DNA of 5,172 nucleotides, taken from NCBI GenBank assembly GCA_002317245.1, contig DCIU01000130.1, positions 1 through 5,172 of the forward strand, read 5' to 3'. This DNA comes from Lachnospiraceae bacterium UBA1718 (lineage in GTDB: Bacteria > Bacillota > Clostridia > Lachnospirales > Lachnospiraceae). Positions 1 through 5,172 of this stretch are shown here, one piece after another. Every line of letters begins with the position of its first letter. The stretch's first letter is position 1. The notes beneath the pieces are model-generated. The model saw only the letters and a list, made by a program, of their open reading frames with translations, made no database searches and was not told where the DNA came from. Made by a program: the position numbers and the translations under genes.

Positions 1-31
1 AATGCTTATAGCCTGGATTAGATACTAGCGA

Positions 32-71
32 TTGCATTCCATTGCATGCGAATTCAACGTATGGAATGCAA
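32..71. repeat. 11-bp perfect inverted repeat with 18-nt loop
   Basis: TTGCATTCCAT (32-42) is perfectly matched by ATGGAATGCAA (61-71), with an 18-nt loop that contains the palindromes GCATGC and GAATTC. Neither strand has a run of T directly after the stem, so it does not look like a rho-independent terminator. It could be a hairpin at the end of the clpB transcript, a protein-binding site, or part of a larger structured element with the palindrome at 109-243. The pairing is plain in the sequence; the role is unknown. Confidence 0.6.
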
Positions 72-81
72 AAATGATTCA

Positions 82-122
82 GGCGCCCCGCGCGCCAAAG
101 CGCGAAGTATTCCTTACTTCGC
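82..122. repeat. Cluster of overlapping GC-rich hairpins
   Basis: Three short stems overlap here and cannot all form at once. GGCGC (82-86) pairs with GCGCC (92-96). CGCGC (91-95) pairs with GCGCG (100-104) around a CAAA loop. GCGAAGTA (102-109) pairs with TACTTCGC (115-122) around TTCCT. The stretch is much more GC-rich than its surroundings. Read on the minus strand, the direction of clpB transcription, the 96-82 hairpin is followed 6 nt later by ATTTTT. That makes it a poor but possible terminator for clpB. The role is inferred only from position. Confidence 0.45.
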
Positions 123-243
123 TTGATTACAGAAAAGCTGATGGAGCCGTCTGTGTCCAGGTTGCCGCAGGCACCCCGACAGGGGTCCTAACCTTGACAC
201 TGATGGCTCCATCAGATAATCATCCTTATGCGAAGTAAGGAAT
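109..243. repeat. Long imperfect palindrome / structured RNA candidate after clpB
   Basis: The element folds almost end to end. The outer stem is 14 perfect pairs, 109-122 with 230-243. A 6-bp stem (124-129 with 217-222) follows after a bulge on the 3' side. Then comes an 11-bp perfect stem (138-148 with 205-215) that continues through a G-T/U pair and one mismatch into an 11-position stem with one mismatch (153-163 with 190-200). The tip holds two small hairpins, GCC-GCA-GGC (164-172) and ACCCC-GACA-GGGGT (173-186). The internal loops are asymmetric (8 nt against 1, and 1 against 7), which fits a folded RNA better than a simple DNA palindrome. On the minus strand it begins 7 nt after the clpB stop codon, so it would form the clpB 3' end. 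There is no T-run directly after it. Alternatives are a MITE-like repeat, a transcript-end stabiliser, or a free-standing non-coding RNA. I recognise no known RNA family. Confidence 0.65.
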
Positions 244-250
244 CAATATT

Positions 251-2833
251 TTATTTCACTCTGGCGATTAGTTCGCCGCCAGATAGGTCAATTACGATAG
301 TGTCGCCGCTGTCTACCTGATCTGACAGAATCAGCTTGGCTGACAGGGTCTCGACATACTTGGTCATATATCTCTTGAGTGGTCTTGCACCATATACAGG
401 ATCGTAACCATTATCGACGATATACTCTCTTGCAGCATCTGTAAGCTCAATCTTAAGATCTCTGTCAGCAAGACGCTTGTTGAGATCATCTAAGATAAGT
501 CCGATGATACCGCCAATGTTGTTCTTAGTAAGTGGCTTGAACATAATTGTCTCGTCAAGACGGTTCAAGAACTCTGGTCTGAAGTGAGCACGAAGCATAC
601 CAAGTACACTCTCCTCAGCATCAGCCTTGATCTGGCCATTGTCATCAATACCATCAAGCAGGAAGTCTGCTCCGATGTTGGATGTCATGATAAGAATTGT
701 GTTCTTGAAGTCCACAGTTCTACCCTGGGAGTCTGTAATACGTCCATCGTCAAGTACCTGTAAGAGTACATTGAATACATCAGGATGTGCCTTCTCAATC
801 TCATCGAAGAGCACAACTGAATAAGGCTTACGTCTGACAGCTTCTGTAAGCTGGCCACCCTCTTCATAGCCAACATATCCCGGAGGCGCTCCGATTAATC
901 TGGATACGGAATACTTCTCCATATACTCGGACATATCAAGTCTTACCATGTTATTCTCATCGTCAAAAAGTGATGCGGCTAAGGCTTTGGCAAGCTCTGT
1001 CTTACCTACACCAGTTGGGCCTAAGAACAGGAAGCTTCCAATTGGCTTGGTTGGATCCTTGATACCTGCCTTAGATCTGATGATAGCCTCAGTTACCTTG
1101 GTTACACCCTCATCCTGACCAACTACTCTCTTATGGAGTTCATCATCAAGATGAAGAGTCTTGCTTCTCTCAGACTCTGTTAACTTGGCAACAGGAATTC
1201 CTGTCCATCTTGAGATAATCTTGGCAATCTCTTCCTCAGTAACAGCCTCGTGTACCAGAGTCATATCCTTGTTCTTAACGATATTCTCCTCAGATTCAAG
1301 CTGCTTAAGCAGTGCAGGAAGCTTGCCATATTCAAGCTCTGCTGCCTTCTCATAGTCGCCGTCACGCTTGGCAATCTCAATCTCATTCTTAAGCCTCTCA
1401 CGTTCCTCACGTAAGTCGGCTAACTTAGTTACGGCCGCTTTTTCATTATCAAGCTGGGCCTTCCTTGAGTTGTACTCATCCTTAAGCTCTGCAAGCTCCT
1501 TCTGAAGGGCTTCCAAACGCTCCTTAGATAACTTGTCATCCTCCTTCTTAAGGGCTGACTCCTCGATGGTCAGCTGCATTACCTTACGGTTCATCTCATC
1601 AAGCTCTGCAGGCATGGAATCCATATCAGTCTTAATGAGAGCGCAGGCCTCATCCACAAGGTCGATGGCCTTATCAGGCAGGAATCTGTCGCTAATATAT
1701 CTGTTGGACAGTGTGGCTGCGGATACCAGGGCATTGTCCATAATCTTAACATGGTGATAGTTCTCGTATCTCTCCTTAAGGCCACGGAGGATTGAGATGG
1801 CGTCCTCTACGGTAGGCTCGTCAACCATTACTGGCTGGAATCTACGTTCAAGGGCAGCATCCTTCTCGATATACTGTCTGTACTCGTCAAGGGTTGTAGC
1901 ACCGATACAGTGGAGCTCACCACGGGCAAGCATAGGCTTAAGCATGTTGCCGGCATCCAGGGCACCGTCAGTCTTGCCAGCGCCAACTATTGTATGGAGC
2001 TCATCGATGAAGAGTATAATCTCGCCGTCGGAGTTCTTAACGTCCTCGAGAACGGCCTTCAGTCTCTCCTCGAACTCACCCCTGTACTTGGCACCTGCAA
2101 CCAGGGAACCCATATCAAGGGAGAAGACCTTCTTATCCTTAAGTCCTTCGGGAACATCGCCACCTGCGATACGCTGGGCCAGGCCCTCAACGACAGCTGT
2201 CTTACCAACACCAGGCTCACCTATAAGCACTGGATTATTCTTAGTCTTACGGGAGAGAATTCGAATAACGTTTCTAATCTCTGAATCTCTGCCGATAACA
2301 GGATCAAGCTTCTGCTTCTTAGCTTCCTCCACCAGGTCCTTGCCATACTTCTCAAGGGTGTCATAGGTTGCCTCAGGATTGTCACTTGTGACTCTCTGAT
2401 TACCTCTGACTGTAGAGAGGGCCTGAAGGAAACTCTCTCTTGTAATGCCGTATTCATTGAATACAGCCTTAATCTCCTTGTTAGGATGGTTAATCATAGC
2501 AAGAAAAAGATGCTCAACTGAGACATACTCATCTCCCATCTTCTTGGCCTCATCCTCAGCGGTTATAAGAACCTTGTTAAGGTCGGCACCCATGTGCATC
2601 TGGCCACCCTGAACCTTAACCCTCTTATCCAGGGCCTGAGTTGCTCTCTTATTAAACTCACTCTCTCTAATCTCCATCTTCTCGATAAGCTTAGGGATAA
2701 GTCCGTCGGGCTGAGTTAAGAGAGCGTAGAGCAGATGCTCCTGCTCTAATTCCTGATTGCCATATTCAAGAGCAATCTTCTCTAATTCATTAATTGCTTC
2801 AATTGATTTCTGTGTGAATTTATTAATCTGCAT
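251..2833 (-). CDS. clpB: ATP-dependent chaperone / disaggregase ClpB
   Basis: Complete 860-residue Hsp100 protein, the usual length for ClpB. In this family, cytosolic hexamers thread proteins out of aggregates together with DnaK, DnaJ and GrpE. Visible parts in order: a double-repeat N domain (about 1-145); a first AAA+ module with Walker A GEPGVGKT (205-212), pore-loop Tyr250, Walker B IDELH (Asp277, Glu278) and arginine fingers Arg330/Arg331; a charged coiled-coil middle domain (about 410-525) typical of ClpB; and a second AAA+ module with Walker A GPTGVGKT (605-612), pore-loop GYVGYEEGG (652-660), Walker B FDEIE (Asp677, Glu678), FLNRLDE (Arg758) and sensor-2 GARPLKR (815-821). The long middle domain and the absence of a ClpP-docking IGL-type loop argue against ClpA, ClpC or ClpE. 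The ATG start has AGGAGG (2839-2844) 5 nt upstream. Transcription is probably HrcA-controlled through the CIRCE site upstream. No damage is seen. Confidence 0.98.
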   Translation of the reverse strand: MQINKFTQKSIEAINELEKIALEYGNQELEQEHLLYALLTQPDGLIPKLIEKMEIRESEFNKRATQALDKRVKVQGGQMHMGADLNKVLITAEDEAKKMGDEYVSVEHLFLAMINHPNKEIKAVFNEYGITRESFLQALSTVRGNQRVTSDNPEATYDTLEKYGKDLVEEAKKQKLDPVIGRDSEIRNVIRILSRKTKNNPVLIGEPGVGKTAVVEGLAQRIAGGDVPEGLKDKKVFSLDMGSLVAGAKYRGEFEERLKAVLEDVKNSDGEIILFIDELHTIVGAGKTDGALDAGNMLKPMLARGELHCIGATTLDEYRQYIEKDAALERRFQPVMVDEPTVEDAISILRGLKERYENYHHVKIMDNALVSAATLSNRYISDRFLPDKAIDLVDEACALIKTDMDSMPAELDEMNRKVMQLTIEESALKKEDDKLSKERLEALQKELAELKDEYNSRKAQLDNEKAAVTKLADLREERERLKNEIEIAKRDGDYEKAAELEYGKLPALLKQLESEENIVKNKDMTLVHEAVTEEEIAKIISRWTGIPVAKLTESERSKTLHLDDELHKRVVGQDEGVTKVTEAIIRSKAGIKDPTKPIGSFLFLGPTGVGKTELAKALAASLFDDENNMVRLDMSEYMEKYSVSRLIGAPPGYVGYEEGGQLTEAVRRKPYSVVLFDEIEKAHPDVFNVLLQVLDDGRITDSQGRTVDFKNTILIMTSNIGADFLLDGIDDNGQIKADAEESVLGMLRAHFRPEFLNRLDETIMFKPLTKNNIGGIIGLILDDLNKRLADRDLKIELTDAAREYIVDNGYDPVYGARPLKRYMTKYVETLSAKLILSDQVDSGDTIVIDLSGGELIARVK

Positions 2834-2850
2834 ATATACCTCCTTTTCTT

Positions 2851-2882
2851 CGCGGTGAATACCAGCTATGCTAGTTCTCCGC
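2851..2882 (-). promoter_or_regulatory. Stem-loop in clpB 5' leader, next to the RBS
   Basis: In the clpB transcript, ACTAGC (2875-2870) can pair with GCTGGT (2866-2861), using one G-U pair and a 3-nt loop. GCGG (2882-2879) can close a lower stem with CCGC (2855-2852). The hairpin ends about 7 nt before the AGGAGG ribosome binding site and leaves it unpaired. It may stabilise the leader or adjust translation. The pairing is seen in the sequence; any temperature-sensing or other regulatory role is speculation. Confidence 0.35.
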
Positions 2883-2921
2883 CGTAAGCACTTATACAGT
2901 TATCTGCTGTCTACATATATT

Positions 2922-2950
2922 GGTATAATACGCAAATTAGCACTCGTCAA
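2922..2950 (-). promoter_or_regulatory. Predicted clpB promoter overlapping CIRCE
   Basis: On the minus strand, TTGACG (2950-2945) matches the vegetative -35 consensus at five of six bases. A 17-nt spacer leads to TATACC (2927-2922) as the -10 box. An overlapping TATTAT (2930-2925) is a better -10 match, but its spacing is only 14 nt. Transcription would start near 2915 and give a leader of about 80 nt. The -35 box lies inside the CIRCE operator, so bound HrcA would block RNA polymerase. The -10 assignment is less certain than the -35. Confidence 0.6.
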
Positions 2951-2963
2951 GGGCGAGTGCTAA
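2937..2963. promoter_or_regulatory. CIRCE operator (HrcA binding site)
   Basis: The sequence is TTAGCACTC, then nine bases, then GAGTGCTAA, an exact match in both arms to the CIRCE consensus TTAGCACTC-N9-GAGTGCTAA. CIRCE is the operator of the heat-shock repressor HrcA, whose activity depends on GroEL. It classically controls groESL and hrcA-grpE-dnaK, and in some Gram-positive bacteria clp genes as well. Here it covers the -35 box of the clpB promoter and begins 22 nt after the stop codon of the upstream kinase-like gene. The element itself is nearly certain; HrcA control is inferred from it. Confidence 0.96.
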
Positions 2964-2985
2964 CAATTAATAAAATCTTTATATT

Positions 2986-4947
2986 TTAGAGTGTATGGCA
3001 TGTTCCATTATGCTTCTCTATGCTGGTCTTTATTCCGGCAAAGACAGACATATACATTGGTTCTCCATCTTCTTCTCTAAGGTATCTTCCTGTGCCAGAA
3101 TAGATTTCTTGTGCAGACAATTCATCCCATTCATCGTCATCCTCTACTATGAAATCATCTCCGAATTTCTTGTAAGCATTACTTAGGTAGTTCTGCATAC
3201 CTTTAAGTCTGTTCACAAGCGCACCGAACTCTGTTGTAGATAGTCCAAGATCTGCAAGCGCATATTTAAGTGTTGCTGGTTTTGTCTGCATAATCCTCTG
3301 GTACATATCACGGCTTATTTTTTTCATGGCAAACTTTCCACCTGATTCGGGACCAGCAAGGCGGTTGCTGCCTTTTTTAATATCATTATAGGAGAAGGTA
3401 CCAAAAGACATATCATTATCAATTCCGACTACTGAATCAACATAGTAAACTCCGTCTATATAATCTCCATCAACGATGTAATTGCCCGCATGTCTGTCCA
3501 TCTGACCACAGATAAAATCAATGAACTGCATATTGGCTATCATTCTTTTTGCTTTCCCTGTGAACTCTACCTTATGGTATATTTTGACCAGCTTGCTAAT
3601 ATAATAGCCCTTTACTTCTTCCATACAATTGCCAGTCTTGATGGCACCTTTTTCATCAGTAAACACAACAGTCTTAGAATTAGCAATGCATCCCTTACCA
3701 CCCAGTAATTCGGCCACTCTGCTGCTGGCGACATTTCTGACTCCAAGCCTTCTTCCTGTCTCGATGCTATTATAGTTGGCTATGCTACTTGCCGTGTTAT
3801 ATTTTACAACCTGAAGCAATGCAGCTCGATACTCTTTAGTATCTACCTCATCTTTATTAAGTCTTTCTCTTAACAGATTAGTAATCTCATTAGCCCTCTC
3901 AGGTGTATGCCCGCTTGATCTAATCTGCCCATACACATTATTAAAGAATCCCTCATAATCAATCACATTATTGGCATATGATATGAGCAAATCATGTATG
4001 AATAAGGGAGATTCTTCAAACAGGTCTAAAAGCTCAACTACAGAAATAGCTATTTTTTCTTTATAATTATCTGCATCAGTTCTTAAATGTTCTGGAGTTT
4101 TATAAAGCGTCAGCAGAAATGTCTGCGCTGATTCAATACCCGAAATACTATTTTCTTCAACCTTCTTATCTTCCTTATAATAATATTTCTTACCATTGCT
4201 TATATATGACTGCGATGTTCCGGTTGTCCCTCCGCCTTCATTTTTAAGTTTGTCAATCATTTCAGCTCTAACGTTAAACAGAATATCACTACCTGTCACA
4301 TGTGTAGCATAGAAAAGGGGCATAGAAGATTCCGAAGCTTGAGCATTTGCAGATAATGCCTCCCTCTCATGTTCAAGATAATTCTTGAATTTAATAACAA
4401 AATTAAGTCGTTGTTTTCCTCGTTCTGTTCTAGGAGACTTGTTTCCGATGTAGTAATCAGCCTTATCTATTGCATAGTCATATGCTCCTATTATCTCCCC
4501 AATATACGCTCTGTATTTGGCTGGAAAGAAAACAGTTTGACCCTCAACCTCACGTGTACAGTTTACTGTTTTATTTAGCTGTTCAGTAATACTATCAATT
4601 CCATCACAGATGTCTTCCATCTCTTTGGACATGCTACCTGAGTTGACAACGTTAGTCTTGATTTCCATCATGCTGTGATGAGCCATCTTCATATTATTCA
4701 TGGCCATTGTTCTTGCTTTACGAACCCTGTATTCTTCCTCAGAGGTATCCATAGAGCGCACAGCATCCTTCATCATGCCAGTTGTCTCATCAAACTTACG
4801 ATAATCATCCTCCTGTATTCCTGCAGCCTGGTAGGAACGCTTTATTTCTTCAGCACTGAATTCTGTAAATTCATATCCCTTTGTAACCTGTTCAGGCATT
4901 TCCTGGCCAAACATTTCATCTCTTTTTAAAAATTCTAAATTATCCAT
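2986..4947 (-). CDS. Atypical kinase-fold protein (HipA/PI4K/Fam20-like catalytic motifs), function unknown
   Basis: A 653-residue protein I cannot name. Residues 1-235 are mostly helical, rich in Met, Glu and Lys (many Met between 81 and 94), and match nothing I know. A kinase-like core follows. GGGTTGT (238-244) resembles a glycine-rich nucleotide loop. The strand NGKKYYYK ends in Lys258, a candidate ATP-contacting lysine. After a long helical stretch (about 270-400), SSRVAELLGG (408-417) could be the helix carrying the paired Glu413. GQMDRHAGN (481-489) has the Asp484-Arg-His-x-x-Asn489 pattern of HipA, PI3/PI4-kinase and Fam20-type catalytic loops. GIDNDMSFG (508-516) supplies the metal-binding aspartate. 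With all these residues present, it is probably catalytic. The C-terminal 50 residues include an acidic run (VEDDDEWDEL, 601-610). No signal peptide or membrane segment is seen, so it is likely cytosolic. The ATG has GGAG (4956-4953) 5 nt upstream. It looks more AT-rich than clpB. No hipB-like partner lies next to it. The fold call is moderately sure; the substrate is unknown. Confidence 0.85.
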   Translation of the reverse strand: MDNLEFLKRDEMFGQEMPEQVTKGYEFTEFSAEEIKRSYQAAGIQEDDYRKFDETTGMMKDAVRSMDTSEEEYRVRKARTMAMNNMKMAHHSMMEIKTNVVNSGSMSKEMEDICDGIDSITEQLNKTVNCTREVEGQTVFFPAKYRAYIGEIIGAYDYAIDKADYYIGNKSPRTERGKQRLNFVIKFKNYLEHEREALSANAQASESSMPLFYATHVTGSDILFNVRAEMIDKLKNEGGGTTGTSQSYISNGKKYYYKEDKKVEENSISGIESAQTFLLTLYKTPEHLRTDADNYKEKIAISVVELLDLFEESPLFIHDLLISYANNVIDYEGFFNNVYGQIRSSGHTPERANEITNLLRERLNKDEVDTKEYRAALLQVVKYNTASSIANYNSIETGRRLGVRNVASSRVAELLGGKGCIANSKTVVFTDEKGAIKTGNCMEEVKGYYISKLVKIYHKVEFTGKAKRMIANMQFIDFICGQMDRHAGNYIVDGDYIDGVYYVDSVVGIDNDMSFGTFSYNDIKKGSNRLAGPESGGKFAMKKISRDMYQRIMQTKPATLKYALADLGLSTTEFGALVNRLKGMQNYLSNAYKKFGDDFIVEDDDEWDELSAQEIYSGTGRYLREEDGEPMYMSVFAGIKTSIEKHNGTCHTL

Positions 4948-5012
4948 CTAATCTCCATTTCTGAGCATTAGCTAAGGCACATCCTCAATTATTCTAACCC
5001 TTGATACCTTGT

Positions 5013-5018
5013 ATTATA
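5013..5018 (-). promoter_or_regulatory. Predicted -10 box for the kinase-like gene
   Basis: A perfect TATAAT lies on the minus strand, 66 nt before the ATG of the kinase-like gene, which predicts a start near 5005 and a leader of almost 60 nt. No good -35 box sits 16-18 nt upstream, and there is no TG extension, so the promoter would be weak or activator-dependent. Two direct copies of CAAGG (5011-5007 and 5003-4999, 3 nt apart) span the expected start site and might be an operator, though five-base repeats can arise by chance. Confidence 0.45.
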
Positions 5019-5039
5019 CGAGCGATAAATTGATAATAG

Positions 5040-5172
5040 CTACTTATCACAATAGAATCCGCAATACTTAGCATCAAAAGAATTTACCCGAGTATTATGA
5101 AGTTCCACTTCCTTGGCTTCATAGCTGCCAGCCTTAACTTCCCTCCAGGACTCCAGCACCTTGGATGCATAA
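5040..5172 (-). CDS. C-terminal end of an unidentified protein (partial)
   Basis: An open frame enters at the right edge and runs for 43 codons to a TAG stop at 5042-5040. Its start lies outside the window. The residues begin YASKVLESWREVKAG and end CGFYCDK. The mix is protein-like, with charged and aromatic residues and ordinary codons, and the other two minus-strand frames are soon interrupted. The gene reads in the same direction as the kinase-like gene and ends 92 bp before it. The Y-x-x-K-V-L-x-x-W pattern weakly recalls the end of DnaD-type replication domains, but 43 residues are too few to assign a family. Whether it shares a transcript with the next gene is unclear; no strong terminator is seen between them. 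Confidence 0.6.
   Translation of the reverse strand, partial: YASKVLESWREVKAGSYEAKEVELHNTRVNSFDAKYCGFYCDK

Noticed and set aside
71..96. Rho-independent terminator of clpB
   Set aside because: The GC-rich stem at 96-82 is followed by T residues only after a 6-nt gap. This is too weak to list as a terminator, though it remains a possibility.
32..238. 68-codon plus-strand open frame starting at TTG
   Set aside because: It has no convincing ribosome binding site and lies across the hairpin-rich block. Its frame is explained by the palindrome and GC-rich repeats rather than by protein-like content.
109..243. MITE or other transposable element with target-site duplication
   Set aside because: The inverted ends are good, but I see no matching direct repeat flanking 109 and 243, and the internal bulges are asymmetric. 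Only a search for other copies could revive this idea.
109..243. Integron attC site
   Set aside because: It has the imperfect-palindrome shape, but the core-site consensus pairs GTTRRRY and RYYYAAC are not present, and no integrase is seen.
1..250. tRNA, tmRNA, RNase P RNA or a known riboswitch
   Set aside because: I found no cloverleaf, no conserved RNase P core words, no T-box or cobalamin box, and no CCA end.
1797..2366. 189-codon plus-strand open frame
   Set aside because: It lies entirely opposite the clpB AAA+ module, is dominated by Ser, Leu and Pro as expected for the reverse of a conserved gene, and has no domain or ribosome binding site of its own.
4675..4929. 84-codon plus-strand open frame
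   Set aside because: It lies opposite the start of the kinase-like gene. Its Cys/His/Ile-rich composition is that of an antisense shadow.
2986..4947. HipBA-type toxin-antitoxin module
   Set aside because: The catalytic motifs are HipA-like, but no small helix-turn-helix HipB gene lies directly upstream or downstream, and the protein is longer than HipA with different flanking domains.
1..5172. CRISPR array
   Set aside because: There is no set of regularly spaced direct repeats anywhere in the window.

Overview
The window reads as chromosomal DNA of a low-to-moderate GC Gram-positive bacterium (Bacillota). The clearest pointers are a perfect CIRCE operator in front of clpB (the HrcA heat-shock regulon), strong AGGAGG-type ribosome binding sites, and a ClpB sequence of the kind found in Lachnospiraceae (Butyrivibrio-like). 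The family-level placement is an impression from the protein, not a database result. All genes read on the minus strand, so the biological order runs from the right edge to the left.

Right edge (5040-5172): the last 43 codons of an unidentified gene that begins outside the window. A 92-bp gap follows with a perfect TATAAT box and then an ATG with a GGAG ribosome binding site. Middle (2986-4947): a 653-residue protein with the hallmarks of an atypical protein/lipid-kinase fold: a glycine-rich loop followed by a lysine, a DRHxxN catalytic loop, and an IDND metal-binding motif. It also has a helical N-terminal region of about 230 residues that I do not recognise. No HipB-type antitoxin or signal peptide is visible, so its substrate and role are unknown.

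Between the kinase-like gene and clpB (2834-2985): a heat-shock control region. A perfect CIRCE element overlaps the -35 box of the clpB promoter, and the leader carries a stem-loop just before the ribosome binding site. No rho-independent terminator separates the two genes, so transcripts from upstream could run into clpB. Left part (251-2833): a complete, apparently functional clpB, the ATP-driven disaggregase that works with DnaK.

Left edge (1-250): no gene I can support, but unusually dense secondary structure. An imperfect palindrome of about 135 bp (109-243) starts 7 nt after the clpB stop codon. Beyond it lie GC-rich overlapping hairpins (82-122) and an 11-bp inverted repeat (32-71). 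Several sequence words there can pair with more than one partner. The palindrome and the kinase-like protein are the parts most worth a second look.
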